A stretch of DNA of 64,000 bases from Deltaproteobacteria bacterium (GCA_020444165.1 JAHLLK010000018.1:1-64000); one strand, 5' to 3'; shown: positions 8,366 to 16,607, counted from the stretch's first letter. Translations and numbers: made by a program. Notes: generated by a model from the letters alone, not told the origin.

Positions 8366-8371
8366 TACACT
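8343..8371 (+). promoter_or_regulatory. Candidate sigma70 promoter of the small Cys gene and NtrC-type regulator
   Basis: TTGCCT (8343-8348) and TACACT (8366-8371) are separated by 17 bp and lie about 58 bp before ATG 8429. The -35 is within the last partial 93-bp repeat unit. Assignment is by consensus only. Confidence 0.4.
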
Positions 8372-8428
8372 CCCTGTGTTCCAGCCAGATGCAACCCGCC
8401 GTGTCACTGCCCAACAAGTGAGGTAACT

Positions 8429-8638
8429 ATGCAGCCTGATCCTCTCTGGACCAAATGCATGCATCTTTCGGCCGGCACCTGCCCCCAGTTGGCCCTGGAG
8501 GGCGGCGCCCTGGTGGGCTCCGGCTCTCCCCGCCCGGAACTGACCCAGGATATGGCCCTGGTCCGCCTGGGTGAGGCCTGCCGGACCTGCCACCTGGCTC
8601 CTGAACCCTCAGCCGGAGGCGACGGTTCCCAGTCATGA
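8429..8638 (+). CDS. Small cysteine-rich protein coupled to the NtrC-type regulator
   Basis: This 69-residue protein has its TGA overlapping the ATG of the downstream regulator (ATGA at 8635-8638), so the two are translationally coupled. Cysteines fall at residues 10 and 18, then a CRTC pair near 51-54, a spacing that could hold Zn or an Fe-S cluster. A GAGGT precedes the ATG. I do not recognise the family. It resembles the small protein at 13848-14144 in general design: two spaced Cys followed by a C-terminal CRxC. Inference: it may be an accessory or sensor for the regulator. Its small size and lack of homology cues leave room for doubt. Confidence 0.6.
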   Translation: MQPDPLWTKCMHLSAGTCPQLALEGGALVGSGSPRPELTQDMALVRLGEACRTCHLAPEPSAGGDGSQS

Positions 8639-10050
8639 CCGACCCGGTTCTGCCGCGCGCCAAACCCGGGGCCCGTATCCTGGTGGTGGAAGACGACAAG
8701 GATTCGGCCCTGTTCTTCAGCTCCCTCATGGGCCGCGAGGGCTACGACCCCATTGTTTGCCACTCGGGGGAGGAGGCCCTGGAGCGGCTCCGGCGGGAGG
8801 AGGACATTGATCTGGTCCTCCTGGACATGATCCTGCCCGGGCTTTCGGGCTGGGAGGTCTTGAAGGACATCAAGACCGACGGCAAGCTCCGCTACGTACC
8901 GGTGGTGGTGCTCTCGGCCATGAGCGAGAAGGCCGACGCCCTGGAGGCCCTGGAGCACGGGGCCGAGGACTACCTCTCCAAACCGGTGGACGTGGAGACC
9001 ATGCTCTCCCGGGTGCGGGTCATGCTCCGCATCCGGAGCTTGTACGAGGACCTGCACTCGGAGCGCTTCGGCCGCAAGCAGGCCCAGCGCACCCTGGAGA
9101 TGCGGCGCTACCTGGCCCGGGTCATGGGCGGCTCGGCCAAGGTCCTGGAGCTGGCCGACATCCTGGACAACGTGGTCACCACCGACACCACCGTGCTCCT
9201 GGAGGGCGAGTCAGGCACCGGCAAGAGCCTGTTGGCCGAGGTGATCCACCGCCACAGCAAGCGGGACGACGGGCCCTTCGTGGTGGTGAACTGCTCGGCC
9301 TACCCGGAGACGCTGTTGGCCTCCGAGCTGTTCGGCCACGAAAAAGGCGCCTTTACCGGGGCCATCCGGCGCAAGGTGGGCCGCTTCGAGCTGGCCAACG
9401 GCGGCACTATTTTCCTGGATGAGGTGGCCGAGATATCCCCCCTGACCCAGTTGACCCTCCTCCGGGTGATCCAGGACCGCCAGTTCGAGCGGGTGGGCGG
9501 GGAGAAGACCCTGGAGGTGGACGTGCGCATCGTGGCCGCCACCAACAAAAAGCTGACCGAAATGGTGGACCGGGGTCTGTTCCGGGAGGATTTGTTCTAC
9601 CGCCTGAACGTGGTGCGCCTGGAGGTGCCGCCCCTCAGGGAGCGCCCCGAGGACATCCCCTTCCTGGCCAACCACTTCCTCACCACCCACGTGGAAAAGC
9701 TGGGCAAACCCATCTACGGCTTCAGCCGCCACGCCCTGGGCAAGCTGTTGGATTACCATTGGCCGGGCAACGTGCGGGAACTGCGGAACGTGGTGGAGCA
9801 CGCTGTGCTCATGTGCCGGGGGGATGTGGTGCAGGAAGAGAACCTGCCCGACCGCATGGCCAGCCAGGGCGCGCCGGCCGGGAGTCAGGTGACCGGCAAG
9901 CTGCAGGACCAGGAACGCGACCTGATCGAGCGCACCCTCAGCGAGGTGGACTGGAACAAGTACCGGGCGGCGCAGCTGTTGGGCATCAGCCGCTCCACCC
10001 TTTACGGCAAGATCAACAAGTTCGGCCTGCGGCCCCCGGCCAACAACTGA
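8635..10050 (+). CDS. NtrC-family sigma54-dependent response regulator
   Basis: The protein has 471 residues in three domains. The receiver (about 14-130) has acidic ED20-21, phosphoacceptor D64 and K116. The AAA+ domain (about 160-390) has Walker A GESGTGKS (191-198), the sigma54-contacting GAFTGA loop (238-243), Walker B GGTIFLDEVAE and the arginine-finger region FREDLFYRLNVVRLEVPPLRER. The Fis-type helix-turn-helix at the C-terminus (about 425-468) has YRAAQLLGISRSTLYGKI. When phosphorylated it should activate sigma54 promoters from upstream sites. No partner histidine kinase is adjacent. The candidate sigma54 promoters at 13478-13492 and 13772-13787 are possible targets, which is inference only. 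Confidence 0.95.
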   Translation: MTDPVLPRAKPGARILVVEDDKDSALFFSSLMGREGYDPIVCHSGEEALERLRREEDIDLVLLDMILPGLSGWEVLKDIKTDGKLRYVPVVVLSAMSEKADALEALEHGAEDYLSKPVDVETMLSRVRVMLRIRSLYEDLHSERFGRKQAQRTLEMRRYLARVMGGSAKVLELADILDNVVTTDTTVLLEGESGTGKSLLAEVIHRHSKRDDGPFVVVNCSAYPETLLASELFGHEKGAFTGAIRRKVGRFELANGGTIFLDEVAEISPLTQLTLLRVIQDRQFERVGGEKTLEVDVRIVAATNKKLTEMVDRGLFREDLFYRLNVVRLEVPPLRERPEDIPFLANHFLTTHVEKLGKPIYGFSRHALGKLLDYHWPGNVRELRNVVEHAVLMCRGDVVQEENLPDRMASQGAPAGSQVTGKLQDQERDLIERTLSEVDWNKYRAAQLLGISRSTLYGKINKFGLRPPANN

Positions 10051-10090
10051 CCGGAGTCCGCCCGGGCCGCGAAGTGGATTCTATTTCCCA

Positions 10091-10156
10091 GGCCGGCCCA
10101 GGCCGTCCCGGCCTGGGCCGGCCGCTCCTGGGCAAAAGCGTGGTTTTGCCCAGGAG
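10091..10156. terminator. Double hairpin between convergent genes; includes the GGCAAAA palindrome
   Basis: Two perfect hairpins follow each other. The first is a 14-bp stem (10091-10104 with 10110-10123). The second is a 13-bp stem (10125-10137 with 10144-10156) built around GGCAAAAGCGTGGTTTTGCC. They separate the regulator (ends 10050) from the convergent protease gene (ends 10178), so they probably terminate both. The second palindrome belongs to a dispersed family in this window. Confidence 0.7.
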
Positions 10157-10177
10157 CACGGCTGTTTAGCAATAGTC

Positions 10178-12613
10178 CTACTTTCCCCCATCGCCGTTCT
10201 TGCCGCCGTTGTTGTCCTTGCCCATCATCTTCTTGGCGATGTCCACCATGCGGGCGAGCTCCCGGTCCACCTTCCAGTTGAGGGTGCCCCGGGGGAACTT
10301 GCCGTTCTTGCCCCGCACACCCGCCTTCTCGCCGGTGAACAGCTCCAGGGCCTCATCCACCGTGGTGACGGAGTAGAGGTGGAACTTGCCGGCCTTGGCC
10401 GCGGCCACCACGTCCGGGTGCAGCATGAGGTTTTTCTTGTTGGCCACGGGGATCACCACGCCCTGGGTGCCGGTGAGGCCCCGGGCCTCGCACAGCCGGA
10501 AGAAGCCCTCCACCTTCCAGTTCACCCCGCCAATGGCCTGCACCTGGCCCTGCTGGCTCATGCTGCCGGTGACCGCCAGGTCCTGCCGGAGCGGCGCCCC
10601 GGCCAGACGGGACAGGAGCACCAGGGACTCGGCCAGGGTGGCCGAGTCGCCGTCGATCGTGGAGTAGCTCTGCTCGAACACCAGGCTGGCCGTGAGGCTC
10701 AGGGGGCGCTCGCCGGCGAAGCGGTCCCGCAAAAACCCGCCCAGGATCAATACGCCCTTGGTGTGGAAGGGCCCGGACAGCTCGCTCTGGCGGTCGATGG
10801 TCACCACTCCCTCCCGGCCCAGGCCCAGGCTGGCGGTGATGCGGCTGGGCTTGCCAAAGGCGTGATCGCCCAGGTCGTACACGGCCAGGCCGTTGACCTG
10901 GCCCACCACCGCGCCCTCGGTATCCACCCGGATGAACTCCCGGGTCAGGGCCTCCTGCATCCGCTCCTCGACCATGGACACCCGCCGCCGCAGCTTGGCC
11001 AGGGCGGTGTCCACGTCCTCGCCCGTGACGTGGGACCGCCCGGCCTGGCGCGCGAAGAACTCTGCCTCCCGGGCGCGGTCCTGCACGTCGGCCAGCCGCA
11101 GCGTCAGGCGCTCGCGGTCGCCGGCCAGCTCGGCGGCCAGCTCGACCAGCCGGGCCACCGCGGTGCGGTGCAAGGGCAGCCACTTGTGCTCCTTGGCCGC
11201 CAGGCAGAGGTGGCTGACGAATTGACCCACCTCGTCCTGCTCCCAGTCCATGCGGTCGGCCAGCTCGGCCTTTACCTTGAATATCTTGGCGAACTGGGGA
11301 TCATAGGCCATGAGCAGATAATAGAGATGGGTGTCGCCCACCAGGATGACCTTGAGATCCAGGGGCACCGCCTCGGGCTTCAAGGTGCGGGTGGTCATGA
11401 AGCCCATCTGCTCCATCACGTCCTCCACCATGGCCTTGCGCTCCCGGAGCGCCCGCTTCAGGTAGTCGTAGGGCAGGAAATACTGCAACAGCTCCCGCAT
11501 CGGCAGGATCAAAAAACCACCGTTGGCCTTGTGGATGGCCCCGGGTTTGAGCAGGGTGAAGTCGGTCAACAGGGCCCCGAACTGGGCCTGGCGCTCGATA
11601 CGGCCGAACAGGTTGGGAAAGGTGGGGTTGGTTTCCACCACCACCGGCGCTCCTTCGGTCTCGGAGTTGTCCACGAAGACGTTGACCTCGTACTCCTTGA
11701 AGCCCTGGCTGGCCTGGGGCATCAAAAAGGGAAGACCCTGTTCGGGCTTCTTGGTGAAGCGCTCGAAGTTCTCGGCGATGTTTTCCCGCACCTGCTCCAG
11801 GTAGACCAGGACCTCGCGCATCTCCGCGTACTTGTCGAACAGTTCCTCCATGAGGATGTCCACCGCGGCGTGCACCAGCTCGCGGTCCAACTCCCGGTGG
11901 GCCTTGTTCAGCTCCTTCTCCATGGCCACCACCCGCCGGAGCCCCTCGGCCACCATGTTCTGGATGCGGTCGGACTTCTGGCGCAGGCCTTCGCGCTCCT
12001 CCTCGCTCATTTCGCGGATGACCTGCTCGGGCAGGGGGTTGCCGTCGTCGTCGGCCGGGGCGGCCATGATGCCCGTGGGCTCGAAACGCAGCACGTAGTG
12101 CATGTCGCGGGCTTCCTTGTCCAACTCGGAGAAGATGCCCGCCCGCGCCCGTTTGAAGTCGCTGACCATGGACTCCTTTTTGCGGTTGTAATCGTCGCTT
12201 TCAAAAATCTCGGGGAGCTTGCTCTTGACGGCCTCCAAGAGTTCGCCCATGTCCTTGGCAAAGCTCCGCCCCAAGCCGCGGGGGAAGCGCAGGACCTTGG
12301 GTTCCTCCGGGGTGCGGAAGTTGTGCACGTAGACCCAATCGTCCGGCGGCGGCACCAGGGCGGCCAGCTTTTTCACCATGGTCCGCACCAGGTGGGTGCG
12401 GCCGGTGCGCTGAGGGCCGGCCACGAACACGTGGTAATCCATGTCCTTGACCGCCAGTCCGAATTCCAGGGCCTCTTTGGCGCGGTCCTGGCCCAGGACC
12501 GGCTCTTGGCAGATGGCGTCATTGTCGTCGCTGGTTTCGAAAGGAACCAGGGCCGGGTCGAAGGTCCGCCGCAGTTCGTCCAAGGTAAGCTCTGAATTCG
12601 GTTTCTTGGTCAT
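10178..12613 (-). CDS. Lon-like ATP-dependent protease (AAA_32/S16 type)
   Basis: The protein has 811 residues. The start MTKKPNSEL is chosen because a GGGAGGAG sits 6-7 bp upstream of ATG 12613; longer in-frame extensions run into non-coding sequence. The N-terminal part holds a P-loop-like GPQRTGRT (66-73), where Arg replaces the usual Walker Lys, as seen in some COG1067 members. The centre is helical, with a long charged segment about 130-260. The C-terminal S16 domain has the catalytic dyad S657 (in DGDSA) and K700 (in GGVNWKVEGF), 43 residues apart as in classical Lon. Expected role is cytoplasmic degradation of damaged or regulatory proteins. It is monocistronic and convergent with the NtrC-type regulator. 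Confidence 0.88.
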   Translation of the reverse strand: MTKKPNSELTLDELRRTFDPALVPFETSDDNDAICQEPVLGQDRAKEALEFGLAVKDMDYHVFVAGPQRTGRTHLVRTMVKKLAALVPPPDDWVYVHNFRTPEEPKVLRFPRGLGRSFAKDMGELLEAVKSKLPEIFESDDYNRKKESMVSDFKRARAGIFSELDKEARDMHYVLRFEPTGIMAAPADDDGNPLPEQVIREMSEEEREGLRQKSDRIQNMVAEGLRRVVAMEKELNKAHRELDRELVHAAVDILMEELFDKYAEMREVLVYLEQVRENIAENFERFTKKPEQGLPFLMPQASQGFKEYEVNVFVDNSETEGAPVVVETNPTFPNLFGRIERQAQFGALLTDFTLLKPGAIHKANGGFLILPMRELLQYFLPYDYLKRALRERKAMVEDVMEQMGFMTTRTLKPEAVPLDLKVILVGDTHLYYLLMAYDPQFAKIFKVKAELADRMDWEQDEVGQFVSHLCLAAKEHKWLPLHRTAVARLVELAAELAGDRERLTLRLADVQDRAREAEFFARQAGRSHVTGEDVDTALAKLRRRVSMVEERMQEALTREFIRVDTEGAVVGQVNGLAVYDLGDHAFGKPSRITASLGLGREGVVTIDRQSELSGPFHTKGVLILGGFLRDRFAGERPLSLTASLVFEQSYSTIDGDSATLAESLVLLSRLAGAPLRQDLAVTGSMSQQGQVQAIGGVNWKVEGFFRLCEARGLTGTQGVVIPVANKKNLMLHPDVVAAAKAGKFHLYSVTTVDEALELFTGEKAGVRGKNGKFPRGTLNWKVDRELARMVDIAKKMMGKDNNGGKNGDGGK

Positions 12614-13036
12614 CGGCTCCTCCCTGCAAAGCGTTTTCCCGCGGCTGGGGGAAAAGGCCGGCCGGCCTCTTCCGTTCCGGAGGCTGGCGCCCGGGGGCTC
12701 CGGCCGGCCGAAACACGCTGGATAGTCCGTTTTGGTTATAGAAAAAGGCCATGAAGGCCTACCCCCTTGGGGGGCCAAACCCGGAGCCGAAAGCTTGCAA
12801 GATGCCTGCCCGCGGCCGGCCGCCCCCTGGGGCGGGGCTTTCCGGCCCCCTGCCGGGAGGCGTGGTCCGCTGGCGGGGCCCGGTCCTGGCCGGCCTTTGG
12901 CCCGGTTGGGTTTGGCCGCCCAAGACCTGCACGGCCTTGGGCGCCCCCCTGTTAGATTATAGCAGTGTGTCCCGCCGGGATTACCACCCATAAGGTGGGG
13001 CGGAGAGAGGGGAAAAAGGCGGCCCGGGAGGTGGAG
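12614..13036. other. Intergenic stretch, no gene seen
   Basis: This 423-bp region lies between the 5' end of the Lon-like gene and the 3' end of the receiver gene. It is GC-rich apart from short AT patches near 12730-12750 and 12952-12962. It must hold the protease promoter, but I cannot place convincing boxes. Confidence 0.5.
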
Positions 13037-13411
13037 TCAGCAGTTGGCCGTGGCTTGATGCCACAAAAACTTCAGGGACTGGCTCTTTAGAGACCTGATC
13101 AAGGGTTCGAGATTGGAAGACTTGGGGAGCAGTTGCAGGCCCCTCTTGCCGCTGGCGCGGGGGAGCCGCTCGGAAAAAAGGACTACGAGGTCGCCCTGGT
13201 GGCAATCGCGCACCTTGCCCACCCAGCTCTCCCAGCCGCCGTTGATGCTGGCGTCATCGGTAACCAGCACGTGCACGGGCCGGGACCGCAGCTCGTAGAG
13301 GGCCCTTTCCGAATCATGCACTACCCTGACTCCAAAGCCGGCTTCTTCCAATTCTTCCTTATAGAGCCAAGCCAGCGAAGGGTCCTTTTCGACGACCATG
13401 ATCTCGATCAT
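13037..13411 (-). CDS. Stand-alone receiver-domain protein
   Basis: The protein is 124 residues, essentially one REC domain. It begins MIEIMVVEKDPSLAWLYKEE with the acidic pocket at E8/D10. A VLVTDDASING segment near 48-58 supplies the candidate phosphoacceptor Asp, VVLFSERLPR the switch Ser, and LLPKSSNL the conserved Lys. There is no output domain, so it may relay phosphate or act by protein contact. A GGAGGTG site lies just upstream of the ATG. It is divergent from the small Cys gene at 13848, and both have candidate sigma54 promoters in the shared region. The pocket is somewhat degenerate (a single EK instead of DD/ED at the first acidic site). Confidence 0.75.
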   Translation of the reverse strand: MIEIMVVEKDPSLAWLYKEELEEAGFGVRVVHDSERALYELRSRPVHVLVTDDASINGGWESWVGKVRDCHQGDLVVLFSERLPRASGKRGLQLLPKSSNLEPLIRSLKSQSLKFLWHQATANC

Positions 13412-13477
13412 GATCCACCTCCGCGGGGTCCGCCGTTGTTGGTATACAATTTTTTTTGGACTTTCAATAGGTTATAA

Positions 13478-13492
13478 GCAATTTTCATACCA
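13478..13492 (-). promoter_or_regulatory. Candidate sigma54 promoter for the receiver gene
   Basis: Read on the minus strand, TGGTATGAAAATTGC has GG (13491-13490) and GC (13479-13478) separated by exactly 10 bases, the invariant -24/-12 layout. The predicted start would be near 13466, about 55 bp before ATG 13411. Confidence 0.45.
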
Positions 13493-13626
13493 TTTGCCGT
13501 GTCAGGGATTTCGCAAGGTTAGGGCCCGCTTCCCGTCCGGATGTTGTACGATTTTCGACATATGGCGGGCCATTCGTGGGGTCCTGGGCGGATAGAAGGC
13601 TGATTTGGTTGCCAATTGGTCCAGTT

Positions 13627-13644
13627 CTGTCCAAATATGGACAG
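13627..13644. promoter_or_regulatory. Palindrome, possible enhancer site between two sigma54 promoters
   Basis: CTGTCCAAATATGGACAG is a perfect inverted repeat (6-bp arms, 6-bp AT centre). It lies about 130 bp from each -24/-12 candidate, at 13478-13492 (minus) and 13772-13787 (plus). That position suits a shared binding site for an NtrC-type activator; which protein binds is unknown. Confidence 0.4.
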
Positions 13645-13771
13645 GTGTACAGATTCCGGCAGGTTGTTTCATTCCTCTGTAACAATCACTTTTTTGTTCC
13701 GCGGTGGCACCGGACGGTATTTTGCTTTTAATACAGCCTGTTGCCCCGATCAGCGCGGCGTTTTTGCAACC

Positions 13772-13787
13772 TGGCACACAGCTTGCT
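13772..13787 (+). promoter_or_regulatory. Sigma54 promoter (near-perfect consensus) for the small Cys gene
   Basis: TGGCACACAGCTTGCT matches the -24/-12 consensus TGGCACRNNNNTTGCW at every specified position, with GG-N10-GC spacing. Expected transcription start is near 13797-13798, about 50 bp ahead of ATG 13848. The surrounding 13430-13840 region is visibly AT-richer than the rest of the window. Confidence 0.65.
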
Positions 13788-13847
13788 TTTATGTGGGGAA
13801 AACGAAAACTCAGCTCCAAATTCCAGTCAGTTAGCCGGGGGTATGAG

Positions 13848-14144
13848 ATGAAAAGAAGCAGATCCCGCAACGTCAAGGCCAGCAATTACACGCCCAAGAT
13901 GAGCACGGAAGAATGGCTCTCCCAAAATCCCGCAGCCTTGATTGAATGCCCGAACCAGCCCGGCAACCTGAAATTGTCCCGCAACGCCTGCATGAAGCGG
14001 CATCTAACCGCCAACGAACCCCGCTACGCCAACATAGGCGCGGAACCCTTTCACGTATTCGTGTTCAAGATGAACTTGGTTCCCTGCCGTAACTGCGAAA
14101 TTGGGGCCGCCTTGGCGGCTGAGGACACCTCCCAGGTCGCCTGA
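13848..14144 (+). CDS. Small basic cysteine protein under a sigma54-type promoter
   Basis: The protein has 98 residues starting MKRSRSRNVKASN; a GGGGG lies 7-11 bp upstream. Cysteines occur at about residues 34, 48, 80 and 83, the last two in a CRNC pair, so a Zn or Fe-S site is plausible. The N-terminus is strongly basic and the middle is polar, with no membrane segment or signal peptide. I do not recognise the family. A consensus sigma54 promoter precedes it and a strong double terminator follows at once, so it is a single-gene transcript. Its C-terminal CRxC echoes the small protein at 8429-8638 that is coupled to the NtrC-type regulator, hinting at a shared function. Confidence 0.7.
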   Translation: MKRSRSRNVKASNYTPKMSTEEWLSQNPAALIECPNQPGNLKLSRNACMKRHLTANEPRYANIGAEPFHVFVFKMNLVPCRNCEIGAALAAEDTSQVA

Positions 14145-14170
14145 TTGCCAGCACCCTCCTCCCTCGTGTC

Positions 14171-14218
14171 GGCGGGCTCAGCCCGCCTTCCGGAGCCCGC
14201 CGTAAGGCGGGCTTTTTA
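14171..14218 (+). terminator. Double-hairpin intrinsic terminator
   Basis: A short stem (GGCGGGC 14171-14177 with GCCCGCC 14181-14187) is followed by AGCCCGCC/GGCGGGCT (14194-14201 with 14206-14213) ending in a run of T. It terminates the small Cys gene 26 bp earlier. Confidence 0.8.
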
Positions 14219-14541
14219 TTGGCCCGGCCGGAGGCCTGGCCGAGAGCGAGGCGCGGTGCATCCGGCATCGTGCTCCGGCGGCTGTCCGGTTCTCGTCACC
14301 CGGGGCCGGTGGGGTGCCGTGGCCCGGCTGTCTCCTCCAAACCCTTTTTAATACCGATGGTTAAGGCAATATTTGGCGGCCCCGGGTATCAGGATGCCCG
14401 CGGCGGCACCCGCCAGGTATCATTCAATTTTTAGGCCCGGGGCTTGCCGCCGGGCGGCTTTGTCCCTACAATGCCCCGTCACAAGCGCTTTCCCCGGCTG
14501 CCCGGCCCCGGCAGCCCCACCCCACCCTCCGGAGGACGGCC
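14219..14541. other. Intergenic stretch before aconitase
   Basis: No gene is seen. Apart from the promoter noted at 14444-14472 and a GCCCGGGGC-rich hairpin near 14435-14458, nothing is recognisable. Confidence 0.5.
14444..14472 (+). promoter_or_regulatory. Candidate sigma70 promoter of aconitase
   Basis: TTGCCG (14444-14449) and TACAAT (14467-14472) are 17 bp apart and about 70 bp upstream of ATG 14542. The -10 matches five of six consensus bases, the -35 four of six. Confidence 0.45.
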
Positions 14542-16458
14542 ATGGCTCGCACCCAAACCCAAAAGATCATCGAAGCTCACCTGGTGGAAGGTGAATTCCA
14601 GCCTGGCCAGGAAATCGGACTCAAGATCGACCAGACCCTCACCCAGGACGCCACCGGCACCTTGGCCGCCCTGGAGTTCGAGGCCCTGGGCCTGGACCGG
14701 GTGCGCACCGAGCTTTCGGTGTCCTACGTGGACCACAACCTCCTCCAGACCGATTTCAAGAACCCCGACGACCACCGCTTCCTGCGTTCCATCGCGGCCC
14801 GCTACGGCATCTGGTACTCCCCGGCCGGCAACGGCATCTGCCATCAGCTCCACCTTTTGAACTTCGCCCGGCCCGGGCGCACCCTCCTGGGCTCGGACTC
14901 CCACACTCCCCACGCCGGCGGCCTGGGCAGCCTGGCCATGGGGGCCGGCGGCCTGGACGTGGCCGCGGCCATGGCCGGCCAGCCCTTTTTCCTCACCTGT
15001 CCCCAGGTCCTGGGCGTGCACCTCACCGGCCAGCTCCCCCCCTGGGTGGGAGCCAAGGACGTAATCCTGGAGATGCTCAGGCGCCGCACGGTCAAGGGCG
15101 GCCTGGGCAAGGTGGTGGAGTACCACGGCCCCGGAGTGGCGGGCCTCACCGTGTTCCAGCGGGCGGCCATCTGCAACATGGGCGCCGAGCTGGGCGCCAC
15201 GGCCAGCCTCTTCCCCGCGGACGAGACCTCCCGGGCCTTCCTGGCCCGCCAGGGCCGCGAAGGCGATTACGAGCCCCTGGCCGCCGACCCCGGCGCGGTC
15301 TACAGCGAGGTGGAGGAGATCGACCTGGGCCGCCTGGAGCCCCTGGTGGCCTGCCCCTCCAGCCCGGACAACGTGCGCCCCGCCCGGGAGCTGGGTGAGG
15401 TGAAGGTGGAACAGGTGATCGTGGGCTCCTGCGGCGGCGGCACCTACGAGGACCTGATGCTGTTGGCCCTGGCCCTGGAGGGCAAGCAAATCGCCCCCGG
15501 GGTGAACCTTTATCTGAATCCCGGCTCCCGCCGGGCCCTGGCCCAGATCTCGGCCAACGGCGGCCTGAACAAGCTCCTGGCCGCCGGAGCCAGCCTGTTC
15601 CAGGCCGGCTGCCTGGGCTGCATCGGCATGAGCCAGGCCCCGGCCACCGGCACGGCCAGCCTCCGGACCTTCCCCCGCAACTTCCCGGGCCGTAGCGGCA
15701 CCAAGAACGACCAGGTCTACCTGGCCGGCACCGAGGTGGCCGCGGCCGTGGCCCTCACCGGCCGCCTCAGCGATCCCCGGGAGCTGGGCGCCCTGCCCGC
15801 GGTGCCCCCCGAGCCGGAGCTGCGGCCCGAAGCCCTGACCCCGCCGCCGGCAGACGGCTCCGGGCTCCCCATCGTGCGCGGGCCCAACATAGCTCCCTTC
15901 CCGGAGCTGCCCCCCCTGGACAACGATTTCACGGTGACCGTGGTCCTCTCGGTGGGCGACAACATCACCACCGACCATATCATGCCGGCCGGCAGCCAGA
16001 TCCTGCCCTTGCGCTCCAATATCCCGGAGATCAGCAAGTTCGTGTACGCCTCGCTGGACCCGGATTTCGCCGAAAAATCCCGCGCCGCGGCGCCGTCCTG
16101 CGTGGTGGGCGGGGAGAACTACGGCCAGGGCTCCAGCCGCGAGCACGCCGCCCTGGCCCCCCGCTACCTGGGAGTGCAGGTGAAGATCGCCAAGAGCTTC
16201 GCCCGCATCCATCGGGCCAACCTGGTGAACTTCGGGGTGGTGCCCTTGACCCTGGCCGACCCGGCCGCTTACGACCGCCTGGCCGCCGGCACCAAAATCA
16301 CCTTCACCGGCTTGGCCGACGCCATCCTGGCCGGGAAACGGGAGATCACGGCCACGGCCGACGGCCAGCCCCTGGCCCTGATCCTGGAGGCCAGCCCCCG
16401 CGAGCGGCGTCTCCTGGCCGCGGGCGGGCTGTTGAACTTCATCCGCCAGGCGGGTTGA
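14542..16458 (+). CDS. Aconitate hydratase (short aconitase)
   Basis: The protein has 638 residues, the short single-chain aconitase type that joins LeuC-like and LeuD-like parts. It interconverts citrate and isocitrate. Visible motifs are YVDHNLLQTD (about 67-76), GSDSHTPHAGGLGSLAMGAG (about 113-132), the cluster ligand region GSCGGGTYEDL, CLGCIGM giving two more Cys ligands, then the swivel domain GDNITTDHIMPAG, the ENYGQGSSREHAAL active-site stretch and SFARIHRANLVNFGVVPL. A GGAGG precedes ATG 14542. It stands alone ahead of the menaquinone genes, with a possible terminator region between. Confidence 0.92.
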   Translation: MARTQTQKIIEAHLVEGEFQPGQEIGLKIDQTLTQDATGTLAALEFEALGLDRVRTELSVSYVDHNLLQTDFKNPDDHRFLRSIAARYGIWYSPAGNGICHQLHLLNFARPGRTLLGSDSHTPHAGGLGSLAMGAGGLDVAAAMAGQPFFLTCPQVLGVHLTGQLPPWVGAKDVILEMLRRRTVKGGLGKVVEYHGPGVAGLTVFQRAAICNMGAELGATASLFPADETSRAFLARQGREGDYEPLAADPGAVYSEVEEIDLGRLEPLVACPSSPDNVRPARELGEVKVEQVIVGSCGGGTYEDLMLLALALEGKQIAPGVNLYLNPGSRRALAQISANGGLNKLLAAGASLFQAGCLGCIGMSQAPATGTASLRTFPRNFPGRSGTKNDQVYLAGTEVAAAVALTGRLSDPRELGALPAVPPEPELRPEALTPPPADGSGLPIVRGPNIAPFPELPPLDNDFTVTVVLSVGDNITTDHIMPAGSQILPLRSNIPEISKFVYASLDPDFAEKSRAAAPSCVVGGENYGQGSSREHAALAPRYLGVQVKIAKSFARIHRANLVNFGVVPLTLADPAAYDRLAAGTKITFTGLADAILAGKREITATADGQPLALILEASPRERRLLAAGGLLNFIRQAG

Positions 16459-16583
16459 GCCAGGTAAAACGCCCCCGTCCTGGCCGGAGATTGGCCAACA
16501 CCCGGTCAGGCGGGCTCCCGCTTCCCCCCAGGGCCACCATCCCCTGAGCGGCGATTTAGCAAAATCGCCGCCAAACCTGCCCC

Positions 16584-16607
16584 TGGGCAAAACCACGCTT
16601 TTGCCCA
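16584..16607. repeat. Solo GGCAAAA palindrome
   Basis: GGCAAAACCACGCTTTTGCC at 16586-16605 is the exact reverse complement of the core at 10131-10150 and of the heart of the MITE-like repeats at 44044 and 30027. It lies between the aconitase and mqnE genes and could act as a terminator or a protein-binding site. Confidence 0.7.

Noticed and set aside
8140..8426. Short open frames in the 93-bp repeats
   Set aside because: They repeat the same peptide by virtue of the tandem units and have no coding evidence.
10379..12595. 738-codon open frame opposite the Lon-like gene
   Set aside because: It is antisense to a protein with a complete Lon dyad. Its His/Gln/Val-rich composition is typical of GC-rich shadow frames.
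13485..13885. Minus-strand open frames (66 and 127 codons) in the sigma54 promoter region
   Set aside because: They overlap both candidate promoters and the small Cys gene, have no ribosome site and carry no motif.
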